From: Verrucomicrobiaceae bacterium
GTDB taxonomy: Bacteria > Pseudomonadota > Gammaproteobacteria > Pseudomonadales > CAMLJR01
Length of the DNA: 64,000 nucleotides
Assembly (NCBI GenBank): GCA_028293825.1
Contig: JAQGNY010000040.1
Span: 62,001-126,000 of the forward strand
Direction: 5' to 3'
This document shows, one piece after another, positions 37,586 to 46,288 of the stretch. Position numbers and translations under genes: made by a program. Each line of letters opens with the position of its first letter. Position 1 is the stretch's first letter. The notes beneath the pieces are model-generated. The model ran no database searches, had not been told where the DNA came from, and saw nothing but the letters and a program-made list of their open reading frames with translations.

Positions 37586-38218
37586 ATGCCGCCGGTAAAA
37601 ATCGACTTCTACACCGACATCGCCTGCCCGTGGTGCATCATCGGCCATTACCGGCTCGACAAAGTGCTGGCGCAGTTTCCGGCGCTCGCCGTCGATATCG
37701 AACACCACCCGGTGATCCTGATGCCGGACTGTCCGCCGCAGGGTTTGCGTATCGCCGATCTGATGCGCCAGCGCTACAACATCACCGATCCGTCTGCCGC
37801 CTGGCAGCGCCCGCACGCCGAAGCGCGTGCATCGGGATTGGCGCTCGATTTAAGTCGGCAACCGCTGGCGTTTCCAACACTCGGCGCGCACACATTGATT
37901 CGATTGGCGCGTTCGCGCGGCACCCAACACGCGCTGGCTTGGGCCTTCAGCGATGCGTATTTTATGCAGACACTGAATGTCGGTGACGTCGAGGTATTGT
38001 CAGGCATCGCTGCGGATTTTGACTTCGAGCGCGAAGAAGCGCGGCGCTTAGTAAGCGATCCGGCGGAGCTCGCGGAAACTCAACGTGAAGTGGCTGCAGT
38101 GTCGGCAAAGGGAATTCGGTCGGTACCGCATTTCATCATCAACGGCGAAATACCGCTGAACGGTAGTCCCAGCGAAGACGCGTTGGCGGCGATATTTACT
38201 CAGTTGAGCGCGCGATAG
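37586..38218 (+). CDS. DsbA-family (FrnE-like) thioredoxin-fold oxidoreductase
   Basis: A 210-aa cytosolic DsbA-fold protein with active-site CPWC (Cys14, Cys17) and the cis-Pro loop in IRSVPHFIIN. No signal peptide, so it is FrnE/2-hydroxychromene-2-carboxylate-isomerase-like rather than a periplasmic DsbA. AAGGAG lies upstream of the ATG at 37586. Probably co-transcribed with the MDR reductase; role in redox or isomerisation steps unknown. Confidence 0.88.
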   Translation: MPPVKIDFYTDIACPWCIIGHYRLDKVLAQFPALAVDIEHHPVILMPDCPPQGLRIADLMRQRYNITDPSAAWQRPHAEARASGLALDLSRQPLAFPTLGAHTLIRLARSRGTQHALAWAFSDAYFMQTLNVGDVEVLSGIAADFDFEREEARRLVSDPAELAETQREVAAVSAKGIRSVPHFIINGEIPLNGSPSEDALAAIFTQLSAR

Positions 38219-38291
38219 GTCGTTCATTACACGGTTTGCGACGCGCAATTGCTTCAAGAACGTGGCGTCGCAACAGAACTGCGTGCAGCGT

Positions 38292-38792
38292 CTAAACCTG
38301 CTTTTTCTGCTTCGAGGCGACTGGCGCATCGGGGCTTGAGCACAGCCGGTTCACTAGATAGCCAACGATTTTGTCGTCTTCGAAAATGATCGCGTTTTTG
38401 CTGGTGATATAGAAACGCTTGAAGCCGGCATAGCCGCCGCCGTTCGGACCTTTGGCGTTTAACTCGCCGCAAACATAGTCATCGTTCATCCCGCGGCTGT
38501 GCCGCTTCAATTCGCGCACAATCGCGGTGTCGGGCTCTTTCAGTTTTTGCTTTGCGGTCGCGGTTGCGGCGGCAAGCTCCTCATCGTTTAAATCATAGCG
38601 ATACCACGCCCCTTCGTTGAGTCTGGGTTTTGTCGGCGCGGGCGATTTGGGTTGAGGCGGCGGCGGAACCGGGGCTTGCAGCTCCGGCTGAGCAGGCCGT
38701 AATGGCGCCGGGTCAGAATACTGATGGGCGACGCAACCGACAAGACAGGTAAACAGCAGAAAAGCCAAAAGGATGGGAGCTGTTATTTTCAT
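38292..38792 (-). CDS. Hypothetical proline-rich lipoprotein
   Basis: A 166-aa lipoprotein: signal peptide with lipobox LVGC and Cys20, then a proline-rich linker (APVPPPPQPKSPAPTKP). A folded C-terminal domain follows with YVCGELNAKGPNGGGYAGFKRFYI and a lone Cys in NRLCSSP. The Asn/Gly-rich segment with CGxxNxKxxxGGY-type spacing is a pattern seen in small secreted proteins, but no family name is secure. The longer frame to 38927 is ignored because the lipobox fixes the start. Confidence 0.68.
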   Translation of the reverse strand: MKITAPILLAFLLFTCLVGCVAHQYSDPAPLRPAQPELQAPVPPPPQPKSPAPTKPRLNEGAWYRYDLNDEELAAATATAKQKLKEPDTAIVRELKRHSRGMNDDYVCGELNAKGPNGGGYAGFKRFYITSKNAIIFEDDKIVGYLVNRLCSSPDAPVASKQKKQV

Positions 38793-39026
38793 ATTGTTTT
38801 TTTTCGCATCCGAGTTTCGCGAGTGCCAGATTCTAGGTTTAAACGCCGAGCAAATCGCGCTTTGCAAACCCCAGCTAATACCGCGTCGATGAATAATGCC
38901 ATGAGTTGTTGATCGACCGCGATACAACCGCTGAGCTGCAATTACTTACCGGTGTATTGGTGTCGCAATCACCGAAGCAGCGCCGGTAAACCGCAACAAA
39001 TGCTGCTACGCACGTTCAATGGTCGT

Positions 39027-39054
39027 AAAAAAACCGGCTCCAGGGCCGGCTTTT
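39027..39054 (-). terminator. Rho-independent terminator of the tRNA-Arg transcript
   Basis: On the minus strand CCGGC-CCTGGA-GCCGG is followed by seven T. It lies about 70 bases beyond the tRNA 3' end. Confidence 0.85.
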
Positions 39055-39121
39055 GGTAATCGTGAAGTGAATTCCCCAAATCGTTTTCGGAAAATACGAC
39101 TCTCGACGATTACTTAGTAAT

Positions 39122-39198
39122 TGGTGCGCTCGGCGGGATTCGAACCCACGACCCCTGCCTTCGGAGGGCAGTACTCTATCCATCTGAGCTACGGGCGC
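39122..39198 (-). tRNA. tRNA-Arg (anticodon CCG)
   Basis: 77-nt cloverleaf with encoded CCA. Anticodon loop CTCCGAA closed by CTGCC/GGCAG gives anticodon CCG; the T-loop is TTCGAAT. The acceptor stem GCGCCCG/CGAGCGC has one C-A mismatch at the fifth pair. Single-gene transcript with its own terminator. Confidence 0.97.
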
Positions 39199-39422
39199 AT
39201 TGCAAACGTATTGATACTGAAACTACCGCACCATACCGGACAATTACGGTTTTGGGCGGGTCCGCATAATACCGGGCGGGCGGCGCATAGTCCATTCGAT
39301 CGCCTTTAACCGCACAGATTGGATTGGTTTTGCCGGAGCTTACTGGATATAATTCGCGCCAGTTTTTCCACCCCCGCCTCCCATGTCAGCCAACGGCTTT
39401 AGCCAGGCAAGAGGAATTCGTT

Positions 39423-39860
39423 GTGACCAAAATGCTGTCGAAAAAATTCGTTTGCTTGTGCGCCCTGTTTACGTTCGGAATCGCACTGAGCGTGTCGAGC
39501 CACGCGCTCACCGACAAGCAGAAAAAAGATGTCGATGCCCGCACTAAACCGGTTGGCTCGCTCTGCCTGGAAGGCGATAGCACCTGCGGTGTAGCGGTTG
39601 CAGCCAGCAACGGCAAACCGAAAACCGGCGAAGAGGTTTACACCGGCACCTGCACGATGTGCCATGGTGCAGGTGTTGGCGGCGCGCCGAAATTCGGCGA
39701 TAAAGCCGCGTGGAAAGATCGCATCGCCGAAAGCCTGCCAACCCTGCACGATCATGCCATCGCCGGCATTCGCGCAATGCCGCCGAAAGGCACCTGCGCT
39801 GCGTGCTCGGATGATGAAGTTAAAGCTGCCGTCGATTACATGGTGGCGCACAGCAAGTAA
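39423..39860 (+). CDS. Cytochrome c5-type periplasmic c-type cytochrome
   Basis: Monoheme class I cytochrome c, 145 aa. A signal peptide ends at about residue 27 (SSHA). Heme-binding CTMCH is at Cys77/Cys80/His81, the axial Met is at MPPKG (about Met119), and the extra disulfide pair CAAC (Cys125, Cys128) is typical of cytochrome c5. GAGGAA seven bases upstream supports the GTG at 39423 over the ATG at 39432. Electron carrier in respiration; a terminator follows. Confidence 0.93.
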   Translation: MTKMLSKKFVCLCALFTFGIALSVSSHALTDKQKKDVDARTKPVGSLCLEGDSTCGVAVAASNGKPKTGEEVYTGTCTMCHGAGVGGAPKFGDKAAWKDRIAESLPTLHDHAIAGIRAMPPKGTCAACSDDEVKAAVDYMVAHSK

Positions 39861-39875
39861 TAAAATTCTCCAATA

Positions 39876-39902
39876 AAAAGGCCGCAGCAAGCGGCCTTTT
39901 TT
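39876..39902. terminator. Bidirectional rho-independent terminator
   Basis: AAAAGGCCGC-AGCAA-GCGGCCTTTTTT, a 10-bp stem with T tracts on the plus side and A tracts on the minus, between convergent cytochrome c and TerC-family genes. Confidence 0.92.
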
Positions 39903-39916
39903 GTGCGCAGCGTTTG

Positions 39917-40675
39917 CTACTTTTCCACGTCCGTAAAATGCGGGCCACGCAATTCGATTGCCGTTTTTTGTTTTTTGCGATGATTGATATTGAGCACTTC
40001 GACCGCCAGCGAAAACGCCATCGCGAAATAAACATAACCTTTCGGAATGTGCATCCCCAATCCTTCGCCGATCAAGGTAATCCCGACCACGATCAAAAAA
40101 CTCAGCGCTAACATTTTTATCGAGGGGTGTTTGTCGACGAAATCCGCAATTGCGCGCGCCGCAAACATCATCACACCGACCGCAATCACAATCGCCAGTA
40201 CCATCACCGGCAAATGACTCGCCATACCGACCGCAGTGATAACCGAGTCGAGCGAAAACACGATATCGATAATGGCGATCTGAATTAATGTCGCCACAAA
40301 TGCGGCTTTCGCTGCACCGGGTTTGCCGTGCTCTTCTTCGCCTTCGAGGCTTGCATGAATTTCATGAGTACTTTTCCACAACAAAAACAAACCGCCGCCG
40401 AGCAAAATTAAATCGCGACCAGAAATGGCGTAATCGAGAACGGTGAAGAGCGGCTCGGTCAGGCTCATCACCCAAGCCAGCGACATCAGCAATAAAATGC
40501 GCGTAATCATGGCGAGGCTCAGCCCGACGAGTCGCGCCGATTGCTGGCGCTCTTTGGGTAAGCGTCCCACCAAAATTGAAATGAAAATAATATTGTCGAT
40601 GCCCAATACTATTTCCAACGCAGTCAGTGTCGCTAACGCGATCCACGCTTGCGGGTCTGCAATCCAATCCAACAC
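39917..40675 (-). CDS. TerC-family integral membrane protein (YgdQ-like)
   Basis: A 252-aa inner-membrane protein with seven to eight helices and the TerC signature LEIVLGIDNIIFISILVGRLP, followed by a second acidic motif IDIVFSLDSVITAVG. TerC-like proteins have been linked to manganese export to secreted metalloproteins and to tellurite resistance; here the role is unassigned. It starts at a GTG with AGAGG nine bases upstream. Confidence 0.9.
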   Translation of the reverse strand: MLDWIADPQAWIALATLTALEIVLGIDNIIFISILVGRLPKERQQSARLVGLSLAMITRILLLMSLAWVMSLTEPLFTVLDYAISGRDLILLGGGLFLLWKSTHEIHASLEGEEEHGKPGAAKAAFVATLIQIAIIDIVFSLDSVITAVGMASHLPVMVLAIVIAVGVMMFAARAIADFVDKHPSIKMLALSFLIVVGITLIGEGLGMHIPKGYVYFAMAFSLAVEVLNINHRKKQKTAIELRGPHFTDVEK

Positions 40676-40730
40676 AGTGTCAGCCTCTTGTCAGGTTCAG
40701 TCGAACCGGCAGTATAGGGAGGTCGCCCAT

Positions 40731-42755
40731 CTAATCAAGCAAGTTTTTAAGACCGGCGAGCGTTGCGCGCGCGCGCGTTTTCGATGCTTCGGGATCGGCA
40801 TTTTCGCGCCCCTCCCATTCGACATCTTCGCGCGGCAATTCATCGAGAAAACGACTCGGCACGCAATCCATCATTTCGCCGAATTGTTTGCGTCTGGCGC
40901 AGAACGTTAATGTCAGCGTGCGTCGCGCGCGGGTAATACCCACATAACAAAGCCGTCTTTCTTCTTCGATGGTATCGGCCTCGATACTGTTGCGGTGCGG
41001 CAATAACTCTTCTTCCATGCCGATAATATAAACGTGCGGAAATTCCAAACCCTTCGCCGCGTGCAATGTCATCAACTGCACTTTGTCGTTACTTTCTTCT
41101 TCGTCTTGCTGCCGCTCAAGAAAATCGCGAAGCACTAATTTCGCAATCGCCGCATCGACACCGTTATCGCCACTTTCGGAAACTTCTTCCGCATCGCGCT
41201 CAAGCGTTTTTTTCAAACTGTCGACCAGCGTCAACACGTTATTCATGCGACGATCGGCAACGGCTGGGCTGGAACTGTTTTGCAACAGCCAATCCTGATA
41301 ATCAATGTCGCGCAGCATGCCGTGAATCGCATCGATGGCATCATCGCCTTGAGCGCGCCGACGAATTAATTGCAGCCATTCGATAAATTCGCGCAAACGC
41401 GCAAGCGCCGCTTCCGGCAAATGACTTTGCAAACCGATTTCTTCGCAGGCGACATGCAAGCTGATGCCGCGCTCGGTCGCATAAGTACCCAACCCTTCCA
41501 GCGTTGACGATCCAATCTTGCGGCGCGGTACATTGATGATGCGCAGAAAGGCATTGTCGTCGTCGGGATTGATCAACAAGCGTAAATACGCCATCACATC
41601 TTTGATTTCATTGCGCGCGAAAAATGACGTGCCGCCGCTGATGCGATAGGGCACTTGAAAATGTTGCAGCTTTAATTCGAGTAAGCGCGCTTGATGATTG
41701 CCGCGATAAAGAATCGCGTAATCGCCATATTTAGAACGCTGCCTCAGTTGATGATCGATAATTTCCGTGACGACGCGCTCGCACTCGGCGTCATCATTTG
41801 CGCAGCGCACGATGCGAATCGGATCGCCGGGACCAAATTCGCTCCAGAGCGATTTTTCAAAAACGTGTACGTTATTCGCGATGACTTGGTTGGCGGCGCG
41901 CAGAATACGTCCGGTCGATCGATAATTTTGTTCGAGCTTCACCACTTTCAAATGCGTGTAATCGGTTTGCAGCTGCGCAAGATTTTCCGGCCGTGCACCG
42001 CGCCACGCGTAAATCGATTGATCGTCGTCGCCGACCACGGTCAAACCCGAGCGATTGCCGACCAGCATTTTTACCAACTGATATTGCGCGCCGTTAGTGT
42101 CTTGATATTCATCGACCAATAAATAGCGAATACGATTGCGCCATTGCTCCAAGGTGTCGGCATCGCTTTGAAATAATTCGACCGGACGCAAAATCAAATC
42201 GTCGAAATCAACGGCGTTATAGGCTTTCAGCGCACGCCGATAACGCAAATAAGCCTGCGCGCACAAAATATCGGCCGGACCTGAGGCAAGCGCGACTGCT
42301 TGTTCCGGCGTGGTTAAATCGTTTTTCCACTGCGAAATACGCTGCTGAATAACGCCGGCTTGATCTGAATCGCCGCCGTGGTCGGCGATTAATAAATCGC
42401 GAATTAACGCGAGACTGTCTTCCGCATCGAAAATCGAAAATCCCGATTTGAAACCGAGCTTGCGATGTTCGCGCCGCAAAATATTTAAACCGAGAGTGTG
42501 GAAGGTTGAAACAGTAAGTCCGCTCGCCGCCGGACCGCTGACTAACTGACCGACGCGCTCGCGCATTTCACGCGAGGCCTTGTTGGTAAATGTCACCGCG
42601 GCAATATTGCGCGCGGCAATCCCGCATTGCTCAATTAAAAAAGCAATTTTACGTGTGATAACACTGGTTTTACCGCTGCCCGCACCGGCCAGTACCAACA
42701 GCGGTCCGTCGATGTAACGAACTGCTTCGCGCTGACTGGGATTTAGGTTGTTCAC
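40731..42755 (-). CDS. rep: ATP-dependent DNA helicase Rep
   Basis: Superfamily I 3'-to-5' helicase, 674 aa, that helps forks pass protein roadblocks and restart. Motif I AGAGSGKT is at residues 23-30, with motif II VDEYQDTN, motif III GDDDQSIYAWRGA, motif V TLHAAKGLEFPHV and motif VI CYVGITRARR. Length and C-terminus fit Rep rather than UvrD or PcrA. GTG start. Confidence 0.94.
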   Translation of the reverse strand: MNNLNPSQREAVRYIDGPLLVLAGAGSGKTSVITRKIAFLIEQCGIAARNIAAVTFTNKASREMRERVGQLVSGPAASGLTVSTFHTLGLNILRREHRKLGFKSGFSIFDAEDSLALIRDLLIADHGGDSDQAGVIQQRISQWKNDLTTPEQAVALASGPADILCAQAYLRYRRALKAYNAVDFDDLILRPVELFQSDADTLEQWRNRIRYLLVDEYQDTNGAQYQLVKMLVGNRSGLTVVGDDDQSIYAWRGARPENLAQLQTDYTHLKVVKLEQNYRSTGRILRAANQVIANNVHVFEKSLWSEFGPGDPIRIVRCANDDAECERVVTEIIDHQLRQRSKYGDYAILYRGNHQARLLELKLQHFQVPYRISGGTSFFARNEIKDVMAYLRLLINPDDDNAFLRIINVPRRKIGSSTLEGLGTYATERGISLHVACEEIGLQSHLPEAALARLREFIEWLQLIRRRAQGDDAIDAIHGMLRDIDYQDWLLQNSSSPAVADRRMNNVLTLVDSLKKTLERDAEEVSESGDNGVDAAIAKLVLRDFLERQQDEEESNDKVQLMTLHAAKGLEFPHVYIIGMEEELLPHRNSIEADTIEEERRLCYVGITRARRTLTLTFCARRKQFGEMMDCVPSRFLDELPREDVEWEGRENADPEASKTRARATLAGLKNLLD

Positions 42756-42979
42756 AACGGCAATCGATTCGCATAAGGGCAGCGCATTCTATCAGCGCGG
42801 GCCTAGAGCCGCTCGTACCCCATTAGTACAAATATTATTTTTTCGTAAATATATAGAAAATCATTCAAGTTTTGTTTATAACGGACTGAATTAAATTAAA
42901 AAAACAAAACATGACTACTTGGGTGGATGTGCGACGATGGACCGATAGGGGAAAGTCGCATACAAAGGTAACTCACAAT
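42756..42979. promoter_or_regulatory. AT-rich divergent promoter region (rep / GGDEF-EAL gene)
   Basis: The first 150 bases are AT-rich and must carry both promoters. A stem TGCGAC/GTCGCA (about 42930-42960) with a 19-base loop lies in the presumed leader of the GGDEF-EAL gene. I see no GEMM-type c-di-GMP riboswitch core. Confidence 0.4.
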
Positions 42980-44686
42980 ATGTCCGAGACCGCGCTGCGC
43001 ATCCTTCTAGTGGATGAAGGGCAAGCGGAATATATGGTTATCGCCCATCTTGCGGCAGCTATTCCTGTTCGCCGGCATCTCGTTAGCTGGTGCGACCAGC
43101 CCGAGCAAGCGCTCCCCAATATTTTGTCTGAGCAATACGACGTCATTCTTATCGATGGGCAACGCGACGCGTGGCGCACGCGCGATTTGTTGCATGCAGC
43201 AATTAATGGCGGCTGCACCGCGCCGATTATTGTAGTGGGCGATACGCTCGATGAAGAACTCGACCGCCATGCCATTGCAGACGGTGCGGCAGATTACATA
43301 CTGAAGAAAGATCTCACCGCAATTAGCTTTGAGCGAATATTGCGTTACTCACTCGATCGCAAAGAACACGAGCGCGAAATTTCGCAGCGTATGCAATTCG
43401 ATCCGCTCACCGGTTTGCCGAATCGTTTGTTATTTCGCGATCGGTTGGAACACGCCGTTGTGCGCGCGCAGAAAGAAAGCAGTCTGCTCGCGTTGCTGCA
43501 TGTCGATCTCGACGGTTTTCGTCGCGTCAATGAATCGTTCGGACACAGCAATGGCGATGAGCTGATTCAAATAATGGCCGAACGCATCTTAACGTGCGTG
43601 CGCAAAACCGATAGCGTCGCGCGCATTGGCAGCGATGAATTTACTATCGTGCTGGAAGACGTGCGCAATTTGCATGACGTGATTGCGGTGGCTGAAAAAA
43701 TCGCGCCGTCGTTATCGCAGCCTTATCAAATTGCCGATGCGTCATTAGTGCTCGGCGCAAGTATCGGTATCGCCGTTTATCCTGAAGCGGGTCAAACCGC
43801 CGACACACTGATGCGCAATGCAGAGCTCGCGCGCCAGCAAGCGAAATCGATACGCGGCACGCAATTTCATTTCTACACCGAACAAATGAATCTCGATGCC
43901 AGAAATCAAATTCATTTGGAGGCGGAATTGCGTCGTGCGCTACGGCGCAATGAATTCGAATTGTTTTATCAGCCGCGCGTCGAGCTTGAAAGCGGCGAAT
44001 TAGTCGGCGTGGAAAGTTTGATTCGCTGGCGCCATCCGCAGCGCGGATTATTAGCGCCGAGCGATTTCATTCCGCTGGCGGAAGAAACAGGACTGATCGT
44101 GCCGATTGGTTACTGGACCATCCAGCAAGCGTGTCGCGACATGCGCGAACTGGAACAAAAGAGCGGCCGAACACTTGATATCGCCATCAACCTTTCGTTA
44201 AAACAATTGCAAGACGAAAAGTTTTCCGAAATTGCTTCGCGTTTGTTGCTAGAAAGCAAAATCGATTTGCACCGCGTTGAATTTGAATTAACCGAAACCG
44301 CGATTCTCACCAACGCCGAACAAACCTATCAAAGCATGCTCGCGCTCTCGCAACTCGGCGTTAGTTTTTCGCTCGACGACTTCGGTACCGGTTATTCGTC
44401 ATTTGCGCATATTCAGCGACTGCCGATTTCAGCGCTAAAAATCGATCGCAGTTTTGTACGAAACCTACCGCAAAATACCGACGACGCAATCATTGTTAAA
44501 GCCATTATCAATCTTGCTCACAGCTTACAATTGCGCGTGATCGCCGAAGGGGCGGAAACGCTGGAGCAAATTCAGTTCCTCTGGGAAAATCGTTGCGATC
44601 AGGTGCAGGGCTATTATTTCGCACCGGCAGTGACGCTCGAACATCTGCACACATTACTCAAAGAAAAATTAATTTCCTCGTTATAG
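42980..44686 (+). CDS. REC-GGDEF-EAL bifunctional c-di-GMP protein with degenerate GGDEF
   Basis: A 568-aa signalling protein from the ATG at 42980 (AAAGGT upstream). Receiver domain: Asp12/Glu13, phosphoacceptor Asp59 (VILIDGQ), Lys near 109. GGDEF domain: the active-site motif reads GSDEF (217-221), so cyclase activity is doubtful. EAL domain: ESL (345-347) for EAL, then the ligand residues in INLSLKQLQ, FELTET, DDFGTGYSS, LKIDRSF, AEGAE and QGYYF, all intact. Best read as a phosphorylation-controlled phosphodiesterase. A partner kinase is not adjacent. Confidence 0.9.
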   Translation: MSETALRILLVDEGQAEYMVIAHLAAAIPVRRHLVSWCDQPEQALPNILSEQYDVILIDGQRDAWRTRDLLHAAINGGCTAPIIVVGDTLDEELDRHAIADGAADYILKKDLTAISFERILRYSLDRKEHEREISQRMQFDPLTGLPNRLLFRDRLEHAVVRAQKESSLLALLHVDLDGFRRVNESFGHSNGDELIQIMAERILTCVRKTDSVARIGSDEFTIVLEDVRNLHDVIAVAEKIAPSLSQPYQIADASLVLGASIGIAVYPEAGQTADTLMRNAELARQQAKSIRGTQFHFYTEQMNLDARNQIHLEAELRRALRRNEFELFYQPRVELESGELVGVESLIRWRHPQRGLLAPSDFIPLAEETGLIVPIGYWTIQQACRDMRELEQKSGRTLDIAINLSLKQLQDEKFSEIASRLLLESKIDLHRVEFELTETAILTNAEQTYQSMLALSQLGVSFSLDDFGTGYSSFAHIQRLPISALKIDRSFVRNLPQNTDDAIIVKAIINLAHSLQLRVIAEGAETLEQIQFLWENRCDQVQGYYFAPAVTLEHLHTLLKEKLISSL

Positions 44687-44812
44687 AATTTATTCCTCAG
44701 CCGTAAACCTCCGCCTAATCGCCAGCCTGTTACTACAATTCTCTTAGCCTGCGCTGAATTCTGCAGCGCGCTCTGCTACGCTCATAAAAATCATTTCTAT
44801 ACGGAGTTTGCA

Positions 44813-46288
44813 ATGCAGGACGTAAAAGATCTTGCGCTTATTATTGACTCAAAAGTGCCGCTGATCGCGCTTGAAACTTACGACGAACCCGCCGCACTCC
44901 AGCTATTAACGCGCGTTGCCATGCATCGCCAGCTCGGCTATTTTTGTTGGTCGCTCACTGAAGGACTTAATCGCTTAGGCTTTGGCGACGCGGCAAAACG
45001 CACAACCGATCCAGAATCGCCCAGCGATGTATTGCGCCTAATTAAACGCCAATCGCCCGCTGCATTAATCGCGCTGTGCGACTATCACCCTTTTTTAATT
45101 AATCAGCCGGAAAACGTGCGCCTGCTAAAAGATATTGCGATGGCTTACGAGCAGCTTGGCCATACGCTTATTTTGATCAGCCACGAAATCGAAATGCCGC
45201 CTGAATTAAAACGTTACAGCGCGAAGTTCGAATTAGCGCTGCCGGGGGATACGCAACTGCTGTCGATTATTCGCGACGAGGCCAGCGCGTGGTCGAAAGA
45301 AAATCCGCAAACGCCATTGCACACCGATACCGCCGTTATTAAAAAATTAGTGCGCAATTTGCGCGGCCTTACTGAAGCGGATGTACGCCGACTCGCGCGC
45401 GGCGCAATTCGCGATGATGGAGCTATCACCGAGTCCGATATCCCGGAAATTAATCGCGCGAAATTTGAAATGCTGGATATGGGCGGCGTGCTTAGTTTCG
45501 AATACGACACCGCAAAATTTTCGGCAGTGGGTGGCTTAAAGAAATTAAAAGAATGGGCAGCAACGCGTGAACAGGCCATCACATCGCATCATCGCGATCG
45601 CCCCAAAGGCGTGTTACTACTCGGCGTGCAGGGCAGCGGCAAAAGCCTCGCCGCAAAATCATTAGCTGGATTATGGGCTTTACCTTTGCTACGTCTCGAC
45701 ATGGGCGCGCTGTATAACAAGTACATCGGCGAAACTGAAAAAAACTTACGTCGCGCATTGAGTCAAGCCGAGCTGATGGCGCCATGCGTGCTGTGGATGG
45801 ACGAATTAGAAAAGGGCTTGGCTGGCGGCAACAATGACGAGGGAACTTCACAACGTATTCTCGGCACGTTGCTGACCTGGATGAGCGAACATACTACTGG
45901 CGTTTTCGTTGTCGCGACCGCCAACGATGTGAATGGACTGCCACCAGAACTGCTGCGCAAAGGTCGTTTCGATGAAATATTTTTTGTGGATTTGCCTGAT
46001 GCAAAAACTCGCGAAGAAATTTTTTCGATTCATTTACGTCAACGCAATTTCGATCCGGCACGCTTCGAGTTGCCAGCGCTTGCAGCGTTGAGTGAAAAAT
46101 TCTCCGGTGCGGAAATTGAGCAGGCGGTGGTAGCGGCGATTTATACGTGCTCGGCAAGACGAGAGCCCATGAACAATTCGCATATTGAACACGCACTCAC
46201 GAGCTCTGTTCCACTCGCAATCATGTTGGCGGAAAAAATCGAAGGCCTGCGTCAGTGGGCAAAAAGCCGAACGGTATCGGCCGATTAA
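44813..46288 (+). CDS. AAA-family ATPase, Ycf46-like
   Basis: A 491-aa AAA+ protein without a protease domain. The N-terminal about 210 residues form the non-AAA domain seen in Ycf46-type proteins. Walker A GVQGSGKS is at 271-278, Walker B CVLWMDELEKG and an Arg finger region (GTLLTWMSEH... RKGRFDEIFFVDLPD) follow. GGAG seven bases before the ATG. In plants and cyanobacteria Ycf46 is uncharacterised or linked to carbon-limited growth. Its stop abuts the phaC stop (convergent). Confidence 0.85.
   Translation: MQDVKDLALIIDSKVPLIALETYDEPAALQLLTRVAMHRQLGYFCWSLTEGLNRLGFGDAAKRTTDPESPSDVLRLIKRQSPAALIALCDYHPFLINQPENVRLLKDIAMAYEQLGHTLILISHEIEMPPELKRYSAKFELALPGDTQLLSIIRDEASAWSKENPQTPLHTDTAVIKKLVRNLRGLTEADVRRLARGAIRDDGAITESDIPEINRAKFEMLDMGGVLSFEYDTAKFSAVGGLKKLKEWAATREQAITSHHRDRPKGVLLLGVQGSGKSLAAKSLAGLWALPLLRLDMGALYNKYIGETEKNLRRALSQAELMAPCVLWMDELEKGLAGGNNDEGTSQRILGTLLTWMSEHTTGVFVVATANDVNGLPPELLRKGRFDEIFFVDLPDAKTREEIFSIHLRQRNFDPARFELPALAALSEKFSGAEIEQAVVAAIYTCSARREPMNNSHIEHALTSSVPLAIMLAEKIEGLRQWAKSRTVSAD

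Noticed and set aside
42756-42979. Possible c-di-GMP riboswitch before the GGDEF-EAL gene
   Set aside because: Only a short stem TGCGAC/GTCGCA is present; no GEMM core.
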